Assembly (NCBI GenBank): GCA_036389395.1
Contig: DASVPY010000010.1
Location: 80,181 to 144,180, forward strand
Direction: 5' to 3'
Length of the DNA: 64,000 nt
Origin: QHXQ01 sp036389395
Lineage (GTDB): Bacteria; Acidobacteriota; Blastocatellia; Pyrinomonadales; Pyrinomonadaceae
Shown: in pieces, positions 22,504 through 31,368 of the stretch
Layout: each line of letters starts with the position of its first letter
Numbering within the stretch: position 1 is the first letter of the stretch
Notes under the pieces: generated by a model
What the model was told of the DNA's origin: nothing
The model's database searches: none
Seen by the model: only the letters and a program-made list of their open reading frames with translations
Made by a program: the position numbers and the translations under genes

Positions 22504-23925
22504 TCAGCGCTCGTCCACGAGGCCGGTGCTGGGCACGGGCTGCGCCGACTGCGGCGGGATGAGCGGCTCGTGCTCGTCGCCCGCGATGACGGCGCGCACG
22601 GGCGCGTCGCCCGCGTCGCGCACCAGCGTCACGCAGAGCGCCGCCAGCAGCATGAACGCGCCGCCGGCCATGACGACGTAGAGCGGCGCGTTCGGGTTGT
22701 CCGCTCCGAACAGCGCGCGGATCGCGGGGCCGAAAGTGAACGAGGCGATGATTTCGGGGATGACGATGAAGAAGTTGAAGACGCCCATGTAGACGCCCAT
22801 GCGCGCGGGCGGCAGCGCGCCCGCCAGAATCGCGTAGGGCATCGAGAGGATCGACGCCCACGCGATGCCGACGCCGACCATCGTCAGCAGCAATATGTTC
22901 CGGTCGTGGATCAGGTAGACCGAGAGCAGCCCCGCAGCGCCGCACACGAGCGCGACGGCGTGTACGGTCTTGCGGCTCGTCGCGGCGGCCATTTTCGGCA
23001 GCGCGAAGGCGACGGCGAAGCAGACGATGGAGTAGACCATGAACGCGATGCCGCCCCACGCCTGTCCGTCCACGAAGCGCGGGTCGCGCTCGTTCGCCGC
23101 GCCGAAGATGTGGTAAGAGGTCGTCAGCCCGAAGAACATCCACATGCAGAAGAGGCCGAGCCACGTGAAGAACTGCACGACGGCCAACTGCTTCATCGTC
23201 GTCGGCATCTCGCGTATGGCCGAGAAGATTTCACTCAGCCCCGCGCCGAGGCCGCGGTGCTCGCGCTTCTTGCGCAGGAACTCGTCCATGTTCTCCGGCG
23301 GGTACTCGCGCGTCGTCACCACCGTCCAGAGCACGCAGACGAGGAAGGCGACCGCGCCGAGTTTGAAGGCGTAGTTGACGCTCGGCGGGATGACGTGCGC
23401 CGCGCCGCCCGCGGTCGTGCCCGCGTCCACGCCGTAGCGGCGGAACAGGTAGGGCAGCAGGTTGGCGAGCGTCTGCCCGATGCCGATGAAGAACGACTGC
23501 ATGACGAAGCCGACGGTGCGCTGGTCGGTGTTGAGCTTGTCGGCGACGAAGGCGCGGAACGGCTCCATCGAGACGTTGATTGAGGCGTCCAGAATCCAGA
23601 GCAGCCCCGCCGCCATCCAGAGCGCGGACGAGTCGGGCATGAAGAAGAGCGCGACGGAGGCGAGGAGCGCGCCGGTCAGGAAGTAAGGTCTGCGCCGCCC
23701 CAAACGGTTCCACGTCCGGTCGCTCATCGAGCCGATGACCGGCTGCACGAGTAAGCCCGTCACAGGCCCCGCCAGCCACAGGATCGGCACCTGTTCGGGG
23801 CGCGCGCCCAGGTAGGTGTAGATGCCGCTCATGTTGGCGAGCTGCAAGCCCCAGCCGAACTGGATGCCGAGGAAGCCGAAGCTCATGTTCCAGATTTGCC
23901 AGAAGCTCAGACGTGGTTTCTCCAT
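22504..23925 (-). CDS. MFS sugar transporter, SLC45/GPH-type (maltose-like)
   Basis: The protein has 473 residues with about 12 hydrophobic helices. The ribosome-binding site is GAGGAG. The N-terminus (LSFWQIWNMSFGFLGIQFGW) and the loop DRTWNRLGRRRPYFLTGALL are diagnostic for the bacterial SLC45/GPH-like sugar transporters usually found beside GH13 and maltose genes. It probably imports maltose or malto-oligosaccharides across the inner membrane using protons. It lies between the pullulanase and the SDR gene, separated from the latter by a heptamer hairpin repeat. The C-terminal tail is Pro/Glu-rich and cytoplasmic. Confidence 0.92.
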   Translation of the reverse strand: MEKPRLSFWQIWNMSFGFLGIQFGWGLQLANMSGIYTYLGARPEQVPILWLAGPVTGLLVQPVIGSMSDRTWNRLGRRRPYFLTGALLASVALFFMPDSSALWMAAGLLWILDASINVSMEPFRAFVADKLNTDQRTVGFVMQSFFIGIGQTLANLLPYLFRRYGVDAGTTAGGAAHVIPPSVNYAFKLGAVAFLVCVLWTVVTTREYPPENMDEFLRKKREHRGLGAGLSEIFSAIREMPTTMKQLAVVQFFTWLGLFCMWMFFGLTTSYHIFGAANERDPRFVDGQAWGGIAFMVYSIVCFAVAFALPKMAAATSRKTVHAVALVCGAAGLLSVYLIHDRNILLLTMVGVGIAWASILSMPYAILAGALPPARMGVYMGVFNFFIVIPEIIASFTFGPAIRALFGADNPNAPLYVVMAGGAFMLLAALCVTLVRDAGDAPVRAVIAGDEHEPLIPPQSAQPVPSTGLVDER

Positions 23926-23945
23926 CGCGGTTGCTCCTCGAAGGG

Positions 23946-24065
23946 CTGTTGGCTGTTAACTGTTAGTTGTTAATTGTTAGTTGTTAGTTGTTAACTATCG
24001 GCCGGTCGCCTCCGCCCTGCGCGGCAACTAACCATTAACAACTAACCAATAACAACTGACAGCTA
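23946..24065. repeat. Heptamer hairpin repeat, TTGTTAG family, copy 1
   Basis: The left arm is built of TTGTTAG/TTGTTAA/CTGTTAA heptamers (23946-23996) and the right arm of the complementary TTAACAACTAACC/ATAACAACTGACAGCT units (24027-24065), around a GC-rich centre. It reads as a very AT-rich island in GC-rich DNA. The SDR stop codon (24063-24065) lies at its right edge. Confidence 0.8.
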
Positions 24066-24791
24066 TCTCGCATAGATGTTGATGTCCTCTAAGACCACGT
24101 CGCGATCCAGGGCGAGCACGTAGAGGAGCGTGCGGGCCATGTTGCGGACGTGGACGAAGCCGGGGCGCGGCGCGGCGTCGGCGGCCGTCTGCTCCACGTC
24201 CACGAGACCGGGGCAGAGGTTGAAGACGCGCAGGTTCGCGCCCGTCTTGCGCGCGTGGTCGCGCAAAGACTCGGCGTAGCCGAGCAGACCGAACTTCGAG
24301 GCGCAGTACGCGGGCACGTCCGCGTAGCCGTGCTTGCCGGCCTGCGACGAGACGTTGACCACGTCGCCGAAGTCCTCGCGCAGCATGTAGGGGAGCGCCG
24401 CGCGCACCAGCCACATCGCGCCGCGCAGGTTCGTCTCCAACACTTCGGCCCAGCCCGCTTCGGTGATCGCCTCGACCGTCTCCGGCACGGCCAGGCCCGA
24501 ATTATTGATCAAGAGATCGAGCGTGCCGAAGCGTCCCGCCGTCTCGTGGACGAGCGCCTCGGTCTCGTTCAACTCGCGTACGTCGAACGCGTGCGCGAAG
24601 ACGCGCTCAGCGCCGGTCTTTGCGTTGATCTCTTGGGCCGTCCGCCGCAGCACGTCCGCGCGCCGCGACGCGATGACGACCGCGCGCGCGCCCGCCCCCG
24701 CCAACGCCTCCGCGAACGCCCGCCCGATCCCCGTCCCGCCGCCCGTCACGACGGCCACCTGCTCGCTCAGCGGTTTGTTGCGCAACGCCAT
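24063..24791 (-). CDS. Short-chain dehydrogenase/reductase
   Basis: The protein has 242 residues from ATG 24791, the normal size of classical SDRs. The cofactor motif is VVTGGGTGIGRAF (TGxxxGIG), followed by NNSG, and the catalytic Ser and YxxxK appear in NVSSQAGKHG and YCASKFG. Arg/His positions after the first beta-strand (ASRRADVLRR) suggest NADP(H). It sits within the alpha-glucan locus, 31 bases after the GH13 gene, and may reduce a sugar-derived carbonyl, but the substrate cannot be told. The start has no good ribosome-binding site; translation may be coupled to the gene upstream. Stop lies at the edge of a hairpin repeat. Confidence 0.9.
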   Translation of the reverse strand: MALRNKPLSEQVAVVTGGGTGIGRAFAEALAGAGARAVVIASRRADVLRRTAQEINAKTGAERVFAHAFDVRELNETEALVHETAGRFGTLDLLINNSGLAVPETVEAITEAGWAEVLETNLRGAMWLVRAALPYMLREDFGDVVNVSSQAGKHGYADVPAYCASKFGLLGYAESLRDHARKTGANLRVFNLCPGLVDVEQTAADAAPRPGFVHVRNMARTLLYVLALDRDVVLEDINIYAR

Positions 24792-24822
24792 AACGTCACT
24801 CGACACTTGCTGCCGCGCCGTC

Positions 24823-26751
24823 TCAACGCACCGGGCCGGGCGCGTAGATGGCGGCGGTGCGGGCGGGGAGGTTGAGCCTGAGCTTGCCGTCGGCGACGCG
24901 GGCGAAGCGGCCGGGGTCGAGGCGGTCGGCGAGGCGCGTGCCGTCGCCGAGGGCCGTGGGCGCGGCGTCGAACTCGAAGGCGGCGGGGCGCGTGTCGTTG
25001 TTGAAGGCGACGACGACCACGGCGTCCGCGGTCTTGCGCGCGTAAGCCCACTGCTGCTCGGCGACGTAGAGGTTGACGAGCGCGCCGCGGCGCAAAGGCT
25101 CAAGCTCGCGCCGCAGGCGACCAAGGAGGCGCAGGTGTTCGACGGCGTCGCGCTCGTCGGGCGTGCGGCCCGCCGCGTCGAAGGCGTTGCGCGCGTCGCC
25201 GGGGAAGCCGCCGGGGAAGTCCGCGCGGTTCGTCGGGTCGCCCGCGCCGGCGAGGCCGAGTTCGTCGCCGTAGTAGAGTTGCGGCGTGCCGCGCATGGTC
25301 ATCACGAGCGTCTCGGCGAGCTTCAGACCCGTGAAGGTCGCGCCCGGCTCGCTCATGAAGCGGCCCATGTCGTGGTTGCCGATGAGCGGGAGGAGCACGG
25401 CGGCGTTCGGGTAGGTGTGATCGTAGCTGACGATCTGCACCGCCTCGCGCAAGGCCTTGCCTTCGGCGAAGGCGCGGCGCGTGGGGTAGAGCAGAGGGAA
25501 GTCGAACAGCGTGTCGAGACCCGTGTCCACGCCGTCGAAGCGGACGCGCCCGCCTTGGTAGAAGTTGCAATGGCTCACGTCGCCGTCGAGGACTTCGCCG
25601 ACGACGCGCATGTTCGGGTACTCGCGTTTGACGGCCGCCGTCCAGCCGCGCCAGAAGGTGTTGGGCACGTACTGCCATGTGTCCTGGCGGATGCCGTCGA
25701 GGCCGGTCATGCCGATCCACCAGAGCGTGTTCTGCGTGATGTAGCGCGCGGTCTCCGGGTCGTTCTGGTTCAGATCGGGCAGGATGTCTATGAACCAGCC
25801 GTCGAGGACGACGCGCTTCACGTCGGGCAGCGCGTGCGGGTCGTGCAGCACCCAGGTCTGGAACGTGTTGGCGGGGTGCTTGTCGCGCGTGCCGTTGTAC
25901 CAGGTGGGGGTCGGCATGTCGGTCGCCCAGGGGTGATAGGGGCCTGTGTGGTTGGCGACCTGATCTTGAATGACCTTGAGGCCGAGGCGGTGCGCCTCGT
26001 CCACGAGCCGGCGCAGATCGTTCATCGTGCCGAAGTGCTCTTCGACGCCGTAGAAGTCCACCGCGCCGTAGCCGTGGTAATCGGTGATGGCGCGTTTGGG
26101 GCCGCCCGTTGTGTCGGGGTAAGTCTCGCGCTCGTTGAGGTGGTTGACGTTGTCGTACCAGGGCGTGAGCCAGAGGGCGGTGACGCCGAGGTCTTTCAAG
26201 TAAGGCAGGTGTTGGATGATGCCTTGGAAGTCGCCGCCGTGGTAGTAGCGCGGCTTGGCGCGGTCGTAGAGACCGCGTGAGGCGGCGGGGTCGTTGTTCG
26301 TGGGATCGCCGTCACTGAAGCGGTCGGTCATGATCAGGTAGACCACGTCGTCAGGCGAGAAGCCTTGGAAGCGGCCGGCGCGCGGGAGCGGCGCGCTGAT
26401 CTCGAAGGGCGCTTCGACAGTGCCGCGCGGCGTGGTGACACGGAGGGTGCGCGCGCCGGGTCGGGCCTGCGGCGCGATAGTCAGGTCGGCGAACAGGTAC
26501 GTGCCGGCGGCGTTCGTGCGCACGTCGGAGACGCGCAGGCCCGCGCCCGTCGCTTCGAGGCGCGCGCCGCGCAGGTTGCGCCCGCGCAGCATGAGGCGCA
26601 CGGGGTTGACGGAATGATTCGCCCACCAGTTCGGCGGCTCGACCTTCGACACTTCGGGCCGCCCCTGCGCGGCGCACGGCACGGCGGCGAGCAGGAACAG
26701 CGCGGGCAGCAGCCAGCGGCGGCCGCGCGTTGGGCTGTTGGTCTTCGTCAT
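24823..26751 (-). CDS. SusA/neopullulanase-like GH13 alpha-glucan hydrolase, secreted
   Basis: The protein has 642 residues and a signal peptide ending AAVPCAAQG at about residue 29. The N-terminal domain starts VEPPNWWANHSVNPVRLMLR, the cyclomaltodextrinase N domain (PF09087) that recognises alpha-glucans. The GH13 barrel has region I DQVANH, the nucleophile Asp in GLDGIRQDTWQYV, the acid/base Glu in VVGEVLDGD and region IV IGNHDMGR. The C-terminal beta domain ends the protein. It would cut starch, pullulan or cyclodextrins in the periplasm to malto-oligosaccharides. It is paralogous to the gene at 28647-30560 and shares its order of domains. It could also be annotated as cyclomaltodextrinase. 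Confidence 0.93.
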   Translation of the reverse strand: MTKTNSPTRGRRWLLPALFLLAAVPCAAQGRPEVSKVEPPNWWANHSVNPVRLMLRGRNLRGARLEATGAGLRVSDVRTNAAGTYLFADLTIAPQARPGARTLRVTTPRGTVEAPFEISAPLPRAGRFQGFSPDDVVYLIMTDRFSDGDPTNNDPAASRGLYDRAKPRYYHGGDFQGIIQHLPYLKDLGVTALWLTPWYDNVNHLNERETYPDTTGGPKRAITDYHGYGAVDFYGVEEHFGTMNDLRRLVDEAHRLGLKVIQDQVANHTGPYHPWATDMPTPTWYNGTRDKHPANTFQTWVLHDPHALPDVKRVVLDGWFIDILPDLNQNDPETARYITQNTLWWIGMTGLDGIRQDTWQYVPNTFWRGWTAAVKREYPNMRVVGEVLDGDVSHCNFYQGGRVRFDGVDTGLDTLFDFPLLYPTRRAFAEGKALREAVQIVSYDHTYPNAAVLLPLIGNHDMGRFMSEPGATFTGLKLAETLVMTMRGTPQLYYGDELGLAGAGDPTNRADFPGGFPGDARNAFDAAGRTPDERDAVEHLRLLGRLRRELEPLRRGALVNLYVAEQQWAYARKTADAVVVVAFNNDTRPAAFEFDAAPTALGDGTRLADRLDPGRFARVADGKLRLNLPARTAAIYAPGPVR

Positions 26752-26871
26752 AAGGCAGTCGGGGCGCGTCGCGGTCGGCGCGCGGGGGCTGACGGTTGTG
26801 CCAAACTGCGGCGGGCGCGGGGGCGTCTGCTCTCAAACATGAAATTCGATAGTTGCTCTTGCTCGCGGCCG

Positions 26872-28470
26872 CTAAGCGCCTTCGGCGGCGGCGGCCGGCG
26901 GCGGCTCGGCCTCGCCCTCGCCCTCGGCGGCTTCGGCGGCGGCGGCGAGGTTGCGCCCGTAGAGCGCGGACAGGTCTTTGAGCCGGGCGCGCACGCGCGC
27001 GGTCAGCGCCTTGCGCTTGTAGCGCCAGGCCCAGTTGCCCGCCGTGGAGTTGGGCAGGTTCATGCGCGCCTCGTGCCCGCAGCCGAGCACGTCCTGCAAG
27101 GGGATGATGGCCGTGTCGGCGACGGAGGCGAGCACGGCGCGGATGAAGGCCCATTGAATCTCACGCCCGTTCGTGTGCAGGTACTTCAGGCAGAAGGCGC
27201 GCTCGCGCTCGATCTGCTCGGCCGTGCGCGTCGAGCCTTCGCCGGCCTCGGAGTTGAACCAGCCCACGGTCGTGTCGTTGTCGTGCGTGCCGGTGTAGGC
27301 GACGAGGTTGCGGTGGTAGTTGTGCGGCAGGTCTATGTTCTTGGGATCGCCGCCGAAGGCGAACTGGAGGATGCGCATACCGGGCAAGCCGAAGTCGTCG
27401 CGCAGAGCTTCCACGTCCGGCGTGATGACGCCGAGGTCTTCGGCGATGATCGGCAACTCGCCGAGCGCCTCTTTGATCGCGGTGAACAACTCGCGCCCCG
27501 GCGCTTCGACCCAGCGGCCGCGCTCGGCCGTCTTGTCGCCGCCCGGTATCTCCCAACTCGCCGCGAAGCCGCGGAAGTGATCTATGCGCAGGATGTCGAA
27601 CTCGTGGAGCATGGCGCTGATGCGCTCGATCCACCAGCGGAAGCCCTCGGCGCGCATCACGTCCCAGTTGTACAGGGGGTTGCCCCAGAGCTGGCCCGTG
27701 CGGCTGAAGTAGTCGGGCGGCACGCCCGCGACGACCGTGGGCGAGCCGTCCGGGTTGAGCTTGAAGAGGCGCTTGTTGACCCACACGTCTGTCGAGTCGT
27801 GGGCGACGAAGATGGGTATGTCGCCGACGAGCTTAACGTCGCGCTCGTTCGCGTAACGCTTCAACGCGGCCCACTGGCGGAAGAAGAGGAACTGCCAGAA
27901 CTTGCGCGCCTCGATCTTCTCACGCAGGTCGGTGCGCGCGGCGTGCAGCGCGCCCGGATCGCGCTCGACCATCGGGCGCTCCCACTCGGGCCAGGCCACG
28001 CCGTTGCGCACGTCCTTCATCGCGCGGAACAGCGCGTAGTCTTCGAGCCACGCGGCGTGCTTCTGGCAGAACGCGTCGAACTCGGCGCGCAAGCCCTCGT
28101 CGCCCCCGGTCTTGAACCGCTCGAACGCGCGCCAGAGCAGTTGGTGTTTGAACTCGATGACGGGGCCGTAGTCCACGCGCTCCTCGTCGAACGGCGGCAC
28201 AGCGCCCACGTCCTCTTTGGCCAGCAGGCCCTGTTCGACGAGCACGTCGGGGCTGATGAGCAGGGTGTTGCCGGCGAAGGCGGAGAAGCACTGGTAGGGC
28301 GAATCGCCGTAGCCGGTGGGGCCGAGCGGGAGCACCTGCCAGAGCGTCTGGCCCGCGCCGGTCAGGAAGTCCACGAAGGCGTAGGCCTCCGGGCCGAGGT
28401 CGCCCACGCCGTAGCGTGCGGGCAAAGAGGTCGGGTGCAGCAAGATACCGCTCGCGCGTGGGAAACTCAC
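26872..28470 (-). CDS. malQ: 4-alpha-glucanotransferase (amylomaltase)
   Basis: The protein has 532 residues, a little longer than the usual 500 because of an Ala/Glu-rich tail (AAAAEAAEGEGEAE). It starts FPRASGILLHPTSLPARYGV, the MalQ signature. GH77 catalytic residues are Asp in ILRIDHFRGFAASW, Glu in IIAEDLGVITPD and the His-Asp pair in YTGTHDNDTTVGW. No signal peptide, so cytoplasmic. It transfers maltosyl units between malto-oligosaccharides, acting on what the MFS transporter brings in. It lies between the two SusA-like genes on the same strand, after a GTTCAAG-family hairpin repeat. Confidence 0.97.
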   Translation of the reverse strand: MSFPRASGILLHPTSLPARYGVGDLGPEAYAFVDFLTGAGQTLWQVLPLGPTGYGDSPYQCFSAFAGNTLLISPDVLVEQGLLAKEDVGAVPPFDEERVDYGPVIEFKHQLLWRAFERFKTGGDEGLRAEFDAFCQKHAAWLEDYALFRAMKDVRNGVAWPEWERPMVERDPGALHAARTDLREKIEARKFWQFLFFRQWAALKRYANERDVKLVGDIPIFVAHDSTDVWVNKRLFKLNPDGSPTVVAGVPPDYFSRTGQLWGNPLYNWDVMRAEGFRWWIERISAMLHEFDILRIDHFRGFAASWEIPGGDKTAERGRWVEAPGRELFTAIKEALGELPIIAEDLGVITPDVEALRDDFGLPGMRILQFAFGGDPKNIDLPHNYHRNLVAYTGTHDNDTTVGWFNSEAGEGSTRTAEQIERERAFCLKYLHTNGREIQWAFIRAVLASVADTAIIPLQDVLGCGHEARMNLPNSTAGNWAWRYKRKALTARVRARLKDLSALYGRNLAAAAEAAEGEGEAEPPPAAAAEGA

Positions 28471-28540
28471 AACAGGCCCCTCTTAATTGTCAGGATGAAC
28501 AAAGCTTATAAGGCACGGCGCGGGCGTTGTCAAAATCTGA

Positions 28541-28630
28541 AGTTCAAAGTTCAAGGTTCAAAGTTCAAGGTTGGCCGTGTGTCGAACCTTGAACGTCGAA
28601 CCTTGAACTTTGAACTTTGAACTTTGAACT
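28541..28630. repeat. Heptamer hairpin repeat, GTTCAAG family, copy 1
   Basis: The left arm is GTTCAAA/GTTCAAG units (28542-28572) and the right arm AACCTTGAAC-type complements (28584-28628). The unit is a heptamer (GTTCAAG or GTTCAAA). It lies between the GH13 stop at 28647 and the malQ start at 28470. Confidence 0.85.
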
Positions 28631-28646
28631 CCGACTGACCTCCGCT

Positions 28647-30560
28647 TTACCTCACGTCAACTTTATAAGCGACGGCGGCGCGGGCGGGGGCGACGACGGA
28701 GATTTGGCCGGCGGCGACTGTGGTCTGCGTGCCCGCACCGGTGAGCGGCGTGAGGCGCGCGCCGTCGGGCAAGGTGAGGAACGCGGCGGGCACGGTCAGG
28801 GTCTTGGGCGCGGCGGCGCGGTTGAGGGCGACGATGACGGTCTCGCTCGCGTCGCGGCGGGCGTATGCGTATGCGTCGTCGTCGAAGGCCAGCTCGACGA
28901 GCGCGCCGCGGCGCAAGGCCGTGTGTTCACGACGCAAGGCGAGCCACGCGCGCGTGAAGTCGAAGACGCGGCGCTCGTCAGGCGTGCGGCCCGCCGCGTC
29001 GAAGGCGCTGCGCGTGTCGCCGGGCCAGCCGCCGGGGAAGTCTCGGCGATTGTCCGGGTCGCCGCCGCCGGGCATGGCGATCTCGTCGCCGTAGTAGAGC
29101 TGCGGCGTGCCGCGCGTGGACGTGAGAAACGCGACGTGCAGCATCAGCCCTTCCGGCGTCATGCCGGGCAGAGACGCGAGGCGCGGTACGTCGTGGTTGC
29201 TCGTCATCGTCGTCAGGCGCGCGGCCTCCGTGTAGACGGCGTCGGCGCGCAAGGCGAGGTGCAGCGACGAGACGGGCGCTTGGCCCGCGAAGGCGCGCAG
29301 AGACGTTTGCGCGAGCGGGAAGTCGAAGACCGAGTCGAGCGTCGTGTCCACGCCGTCCCAGCCGGCGCGCCCGCCGAGGAAGAAGGAGGTGTGCGCCGGG
29401 TCGAAGTCGAAGACTTCGCCGACCATCCACAGGCGCGGGTACTGCCGGTGCAGCGCCTGCATGAGCGCGCGGATGAACGGGCGCGGCATGTACTGGATCG
29501 TGTCCTGCCGCACGCCGTCAATGCCCGTCATGCCGATCCACCAGAGCGCGTTCTGAATCTCGTAGCGCGCCACCTCCGGCTCGTCCTGATTAACGTCCGG
29601 CAGATCGTCTGAGAACCAGCCGTCGAGCGTCGGCCGGCGCGCTTCCGCGGGCGCGTGGGGCGACGAGAGCAGGTCGCCGCGGAATTGGTTTAAAAGGTGT
29701 GAGGCCCGCGTGCCGTGGAACCAGTTGTCGAGCGGCGGATCGTCCATCCATGGGTGGCGCGAGCCGACGTGGTTGGCGACTTGATCCTGTATGACCTTCA
29801 GGCCCGACGCGTGCGCGCGCGCCACCAACTCGCGGAGGGTCTGCATGTCGCCGAAGCGATCTTCGACCGCGTAGTAGTCGTCCGCGTGATAGCCGTGGTA
29901 GTAGGTGTTGGGACACCAGGGCTTGTCGCACGCGTTGACGCCGTTCCAGTTGTCGTACCAGGGCGTGAGCCAGAGGGCGGTGACGCCGAGGTCTTTCAAG
30001 TATGGCAGGCGGTTGATGACGCCGCGGAAGTCGCCGCCGTGCCAAGCGCGCGGGTTCTTACGATCATTCGCGGCGGGCGGCGCGTCCTTCGGGGCGTCGT
30101 TCGCCGGGTCGCCGTCGGCGAAGCGGTCGGTCATGATCAGGTAGAGCACGTCGTCGGTCGTCACGCCCTGAAAGTTGGTGGCCGGATCGAGCGGCGGCTC
30201 AAGCCGGAACGGGATCGTCGTGCGCCCCCGCGCCGTCTCGACCTGAAGCGGGTAGTCGCCGGGCGGCGCGTTCGGCGCGACGCGCACGCTGGCAAACAGG
30301 TACGTGCCCGCCGGGTTGACGACGACCGCGCTCGGCTCCGTTTCGGGGCGCGTCGGCGTGACGCGCGCGCCGTGCAGGTTGCGCCCGCGCACGAGCAGAC
30401 GCACCGGGTTGATCGAATGATTCGCCCACCAGTTCGGCGGCTCGACCTTCAGCACGGCGGGCGCGTCGGTCTGCGCGCGGGCGCTGAAGCAGACGAGGCA
30501 CAGGGTAAAGAAAGAGGCCGCGCAGAGACGCGCGGCCCGCTTCGTGTCTGCTCTGTGCAT
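28647..30560 (-). CDS. SusA/neopullulanase-like GH13 alpha-glucan hydrolase, second copy
   Basis: The protein has 637 residues from ATG 30560, with a signal peptide ending VCFSARAQ. It is a paralogue of the protein at 24823-26751: the same cyclomaltodextrinase N domain (VEPPNWWANHSINPVRLLVR), region I DQVANH, nucleophile Asp in GIDGVRQDTIQYM, Glu in MVGEVFDFD and region IV TSNHDVPR. The body differs enough that the two probably have different product or substrate preferences. An alternative GTG start at 30569 overlaps the TGA of the upstream small coiled-coil gene, which hints at translational coupling. It is the first enzyme gene of the alpha-glucan locus. Confidence 0.93.
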   Translation of the reverse strand: MHRADTKRAARLCAASFFTLCLVCFSARAQTDAPAVLKVEPPNWWANHSINPVRLLVRGRNLHGARVTPTRPETEPSAVVVNPAGTYLFASVRVAPNAPPGDYPLQVETARGRTTIPFRLEPPLDPATNFQGVTTDDVLYLIMTDRFADGDPANDAPKDAPPAANDRKNPRAWHGGDFRGVINRLPYLKDLGVTALWLTPWYDNWNGVNACDKPWCPNTYYHGYHADDYYAVEDRFGDMQTLRELVARAHASGLKVIQDQVANHVGSRHPWMDDPPLDNWFHGTRASHLLNQFRGDLLSSPHAPAEARRPTLDGWFSDDLPDVNQDEPEVARYEIQNALWWIGMTGIDGVRQDTIQYMPRPFIRALMQALHRQYPRLWMVGEVFDFDPAHTSFFLGGRAGWDGVDTTLDSVFDFPLAQTSLRAFAGQAPVSSLHLALRADAVYTEAARLTTMTSNHDVPRLASLPGMTPEGLMLHVAFLTSTRGTPQLYYGDEIAMPGGGDPDNRRDFPGGWPGDTRSAFDAAGRTPDERRVFDFTRAWLALRREHTALRRGALVELAFDDDAYAYARRDASETVIVALNRAAAPKTLTVPAAFLTLPDGARLTPLTGAGTQTTVAAGQISVVAPARAAVAYKVDVR

Positions 30561-30565
30561 AAGGC

Positions 30566-30901
30566 TCACGCTTCGGACTGGCCGTTGCGCTCGCGGAAGT
30601 AGCGATCCACGACGGCGATCAAGTTTCTGAGACTCTCATCCGTCCGCGCCTGCGCATCGGTCAGCCGCTGGTGCGAGTCGGTCAAGCGCAAGTGCGAGTC
30701 AACGAGCGCGTTGCTCTTCGCGTTCACGTCCTTGAAGCCTTCGAGCGTCGCCGCGGCCAAGCGGTTCACGAGTTGATTCGTCTGCGCCTGCGCCTCGCGC
30801 AACTCCTTAACGGATTCTCGCAACTGCTGAATGTCTGTGGCGAACTGCGCCTGCTGTTCGAGGATGAAGTCCCGCAGTCGTTCTACCTCGTCGTCGGTCA
30901 T
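30566..30901 (-). CDS. Small coiled-coil protein
   Basis: The protein has 111 residues, nearly all heptad-patterned (RLRDFILEQQAQFATDIQQL, SHLRLTDSHQRLTDAQARTD), with internal repeats of the type LxDSHxRLTD. No signal peptide or enzyme motif is present. Such small coiled-coil proteins are common in this phylum and may act as chaperone-like or structural adaptors. Its stop touches the start of the next GH13 gene, so the two are probably co-transcribed. A promoter for the alpha-glucan locus may lie in 30902-30969, but I see no clear one. Confidence 0.72.
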   Translation of the reverse strand: MTDDEVERLRDFILEQQAQFATDIQQLRESVKELREAQAQTNQLVNRLAAATLEGFKDVNAKSNALVDSHLRLTDSHQRLTDAQARTDESLRNLIAVVDRYFRERNGQSEA

Positions 30902-30969
30902 GTCAACCTCCTATCGCTCTTAACAACTCGACCGCGCGCCGGCTTCAACATCACGCCCAAACAGTCGCG

Positions 30970-31368
30970 CTACTGCTTGAGCGTGCGGACGAAGGCGACG
31001 ACCGCGGCGATGTCGTCTTTCGAGAGGCGCTTGCCGTAGGCGGGCATGCCGCCCTTCTTGCCGTTGGCGATTGAGGCGGTCAGCCGCCGGTCGCTGACGC
31101 GCGCGCTGCGCCACCAGGCGGCGTCCGCCAGCGCGGTCGCGCCGTAGAGTTCGCCCTGCTCGGTCTGGCTGCGCCCGTCCGCGCCGTGGCAGCGCGCGCA
31201 GTTCTGCATGTAGACGGCGCGCCCGCGCTCAAGCTGCTGTGCGCCCTTCCCTCTCTTCTGCGGCGCGGCGGCCGCACGTTGCAGGTGGACGCCGCCCGCG
31301 CAGAAGGCGACGAAGACGATGACGACTGCGATTTTCAACCGACCCATTGTTCGTTGGTTCACGCTCAT
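30970..31368 (-). CDS. Secreted class I c-type cytochrome
   Basis: The protein has 132 residues with an N-terminal membrane or signal segment (about 12-31). One heme site, CARCH (Cys57, Cys60, His61), and an axial-Met candidate in GGMPAYG are present, so it is a small mono-heme cytochrome c for electron transfer in the periplasm. The ATG follows immediately after the stop of the multiheme cytochrome gene, so the two are translated as an operon and are likely partners. Confidence 0.93.
   Translation of the reverse strand: MSVNQRTMGRLKIAVVIVFVAFCAGGVHLQRAAAAPQKRGKGAQQLERGRAVYMQNCARCHGADGRSQTEQGELYGATALADAAWWRSARVSDRRLTASIANGKKGGMPAYGKRLSKDDIAAVVAFVRTLKQ

Noticed and set aside
24792..25124. N-terminal extension of the SDR frame
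   Set aside because: The extension is Ser/Pro/Arg-rich and lies opposite the GH13 coding region on the same strand in another frame; the SDR fold starts at MALRNK.
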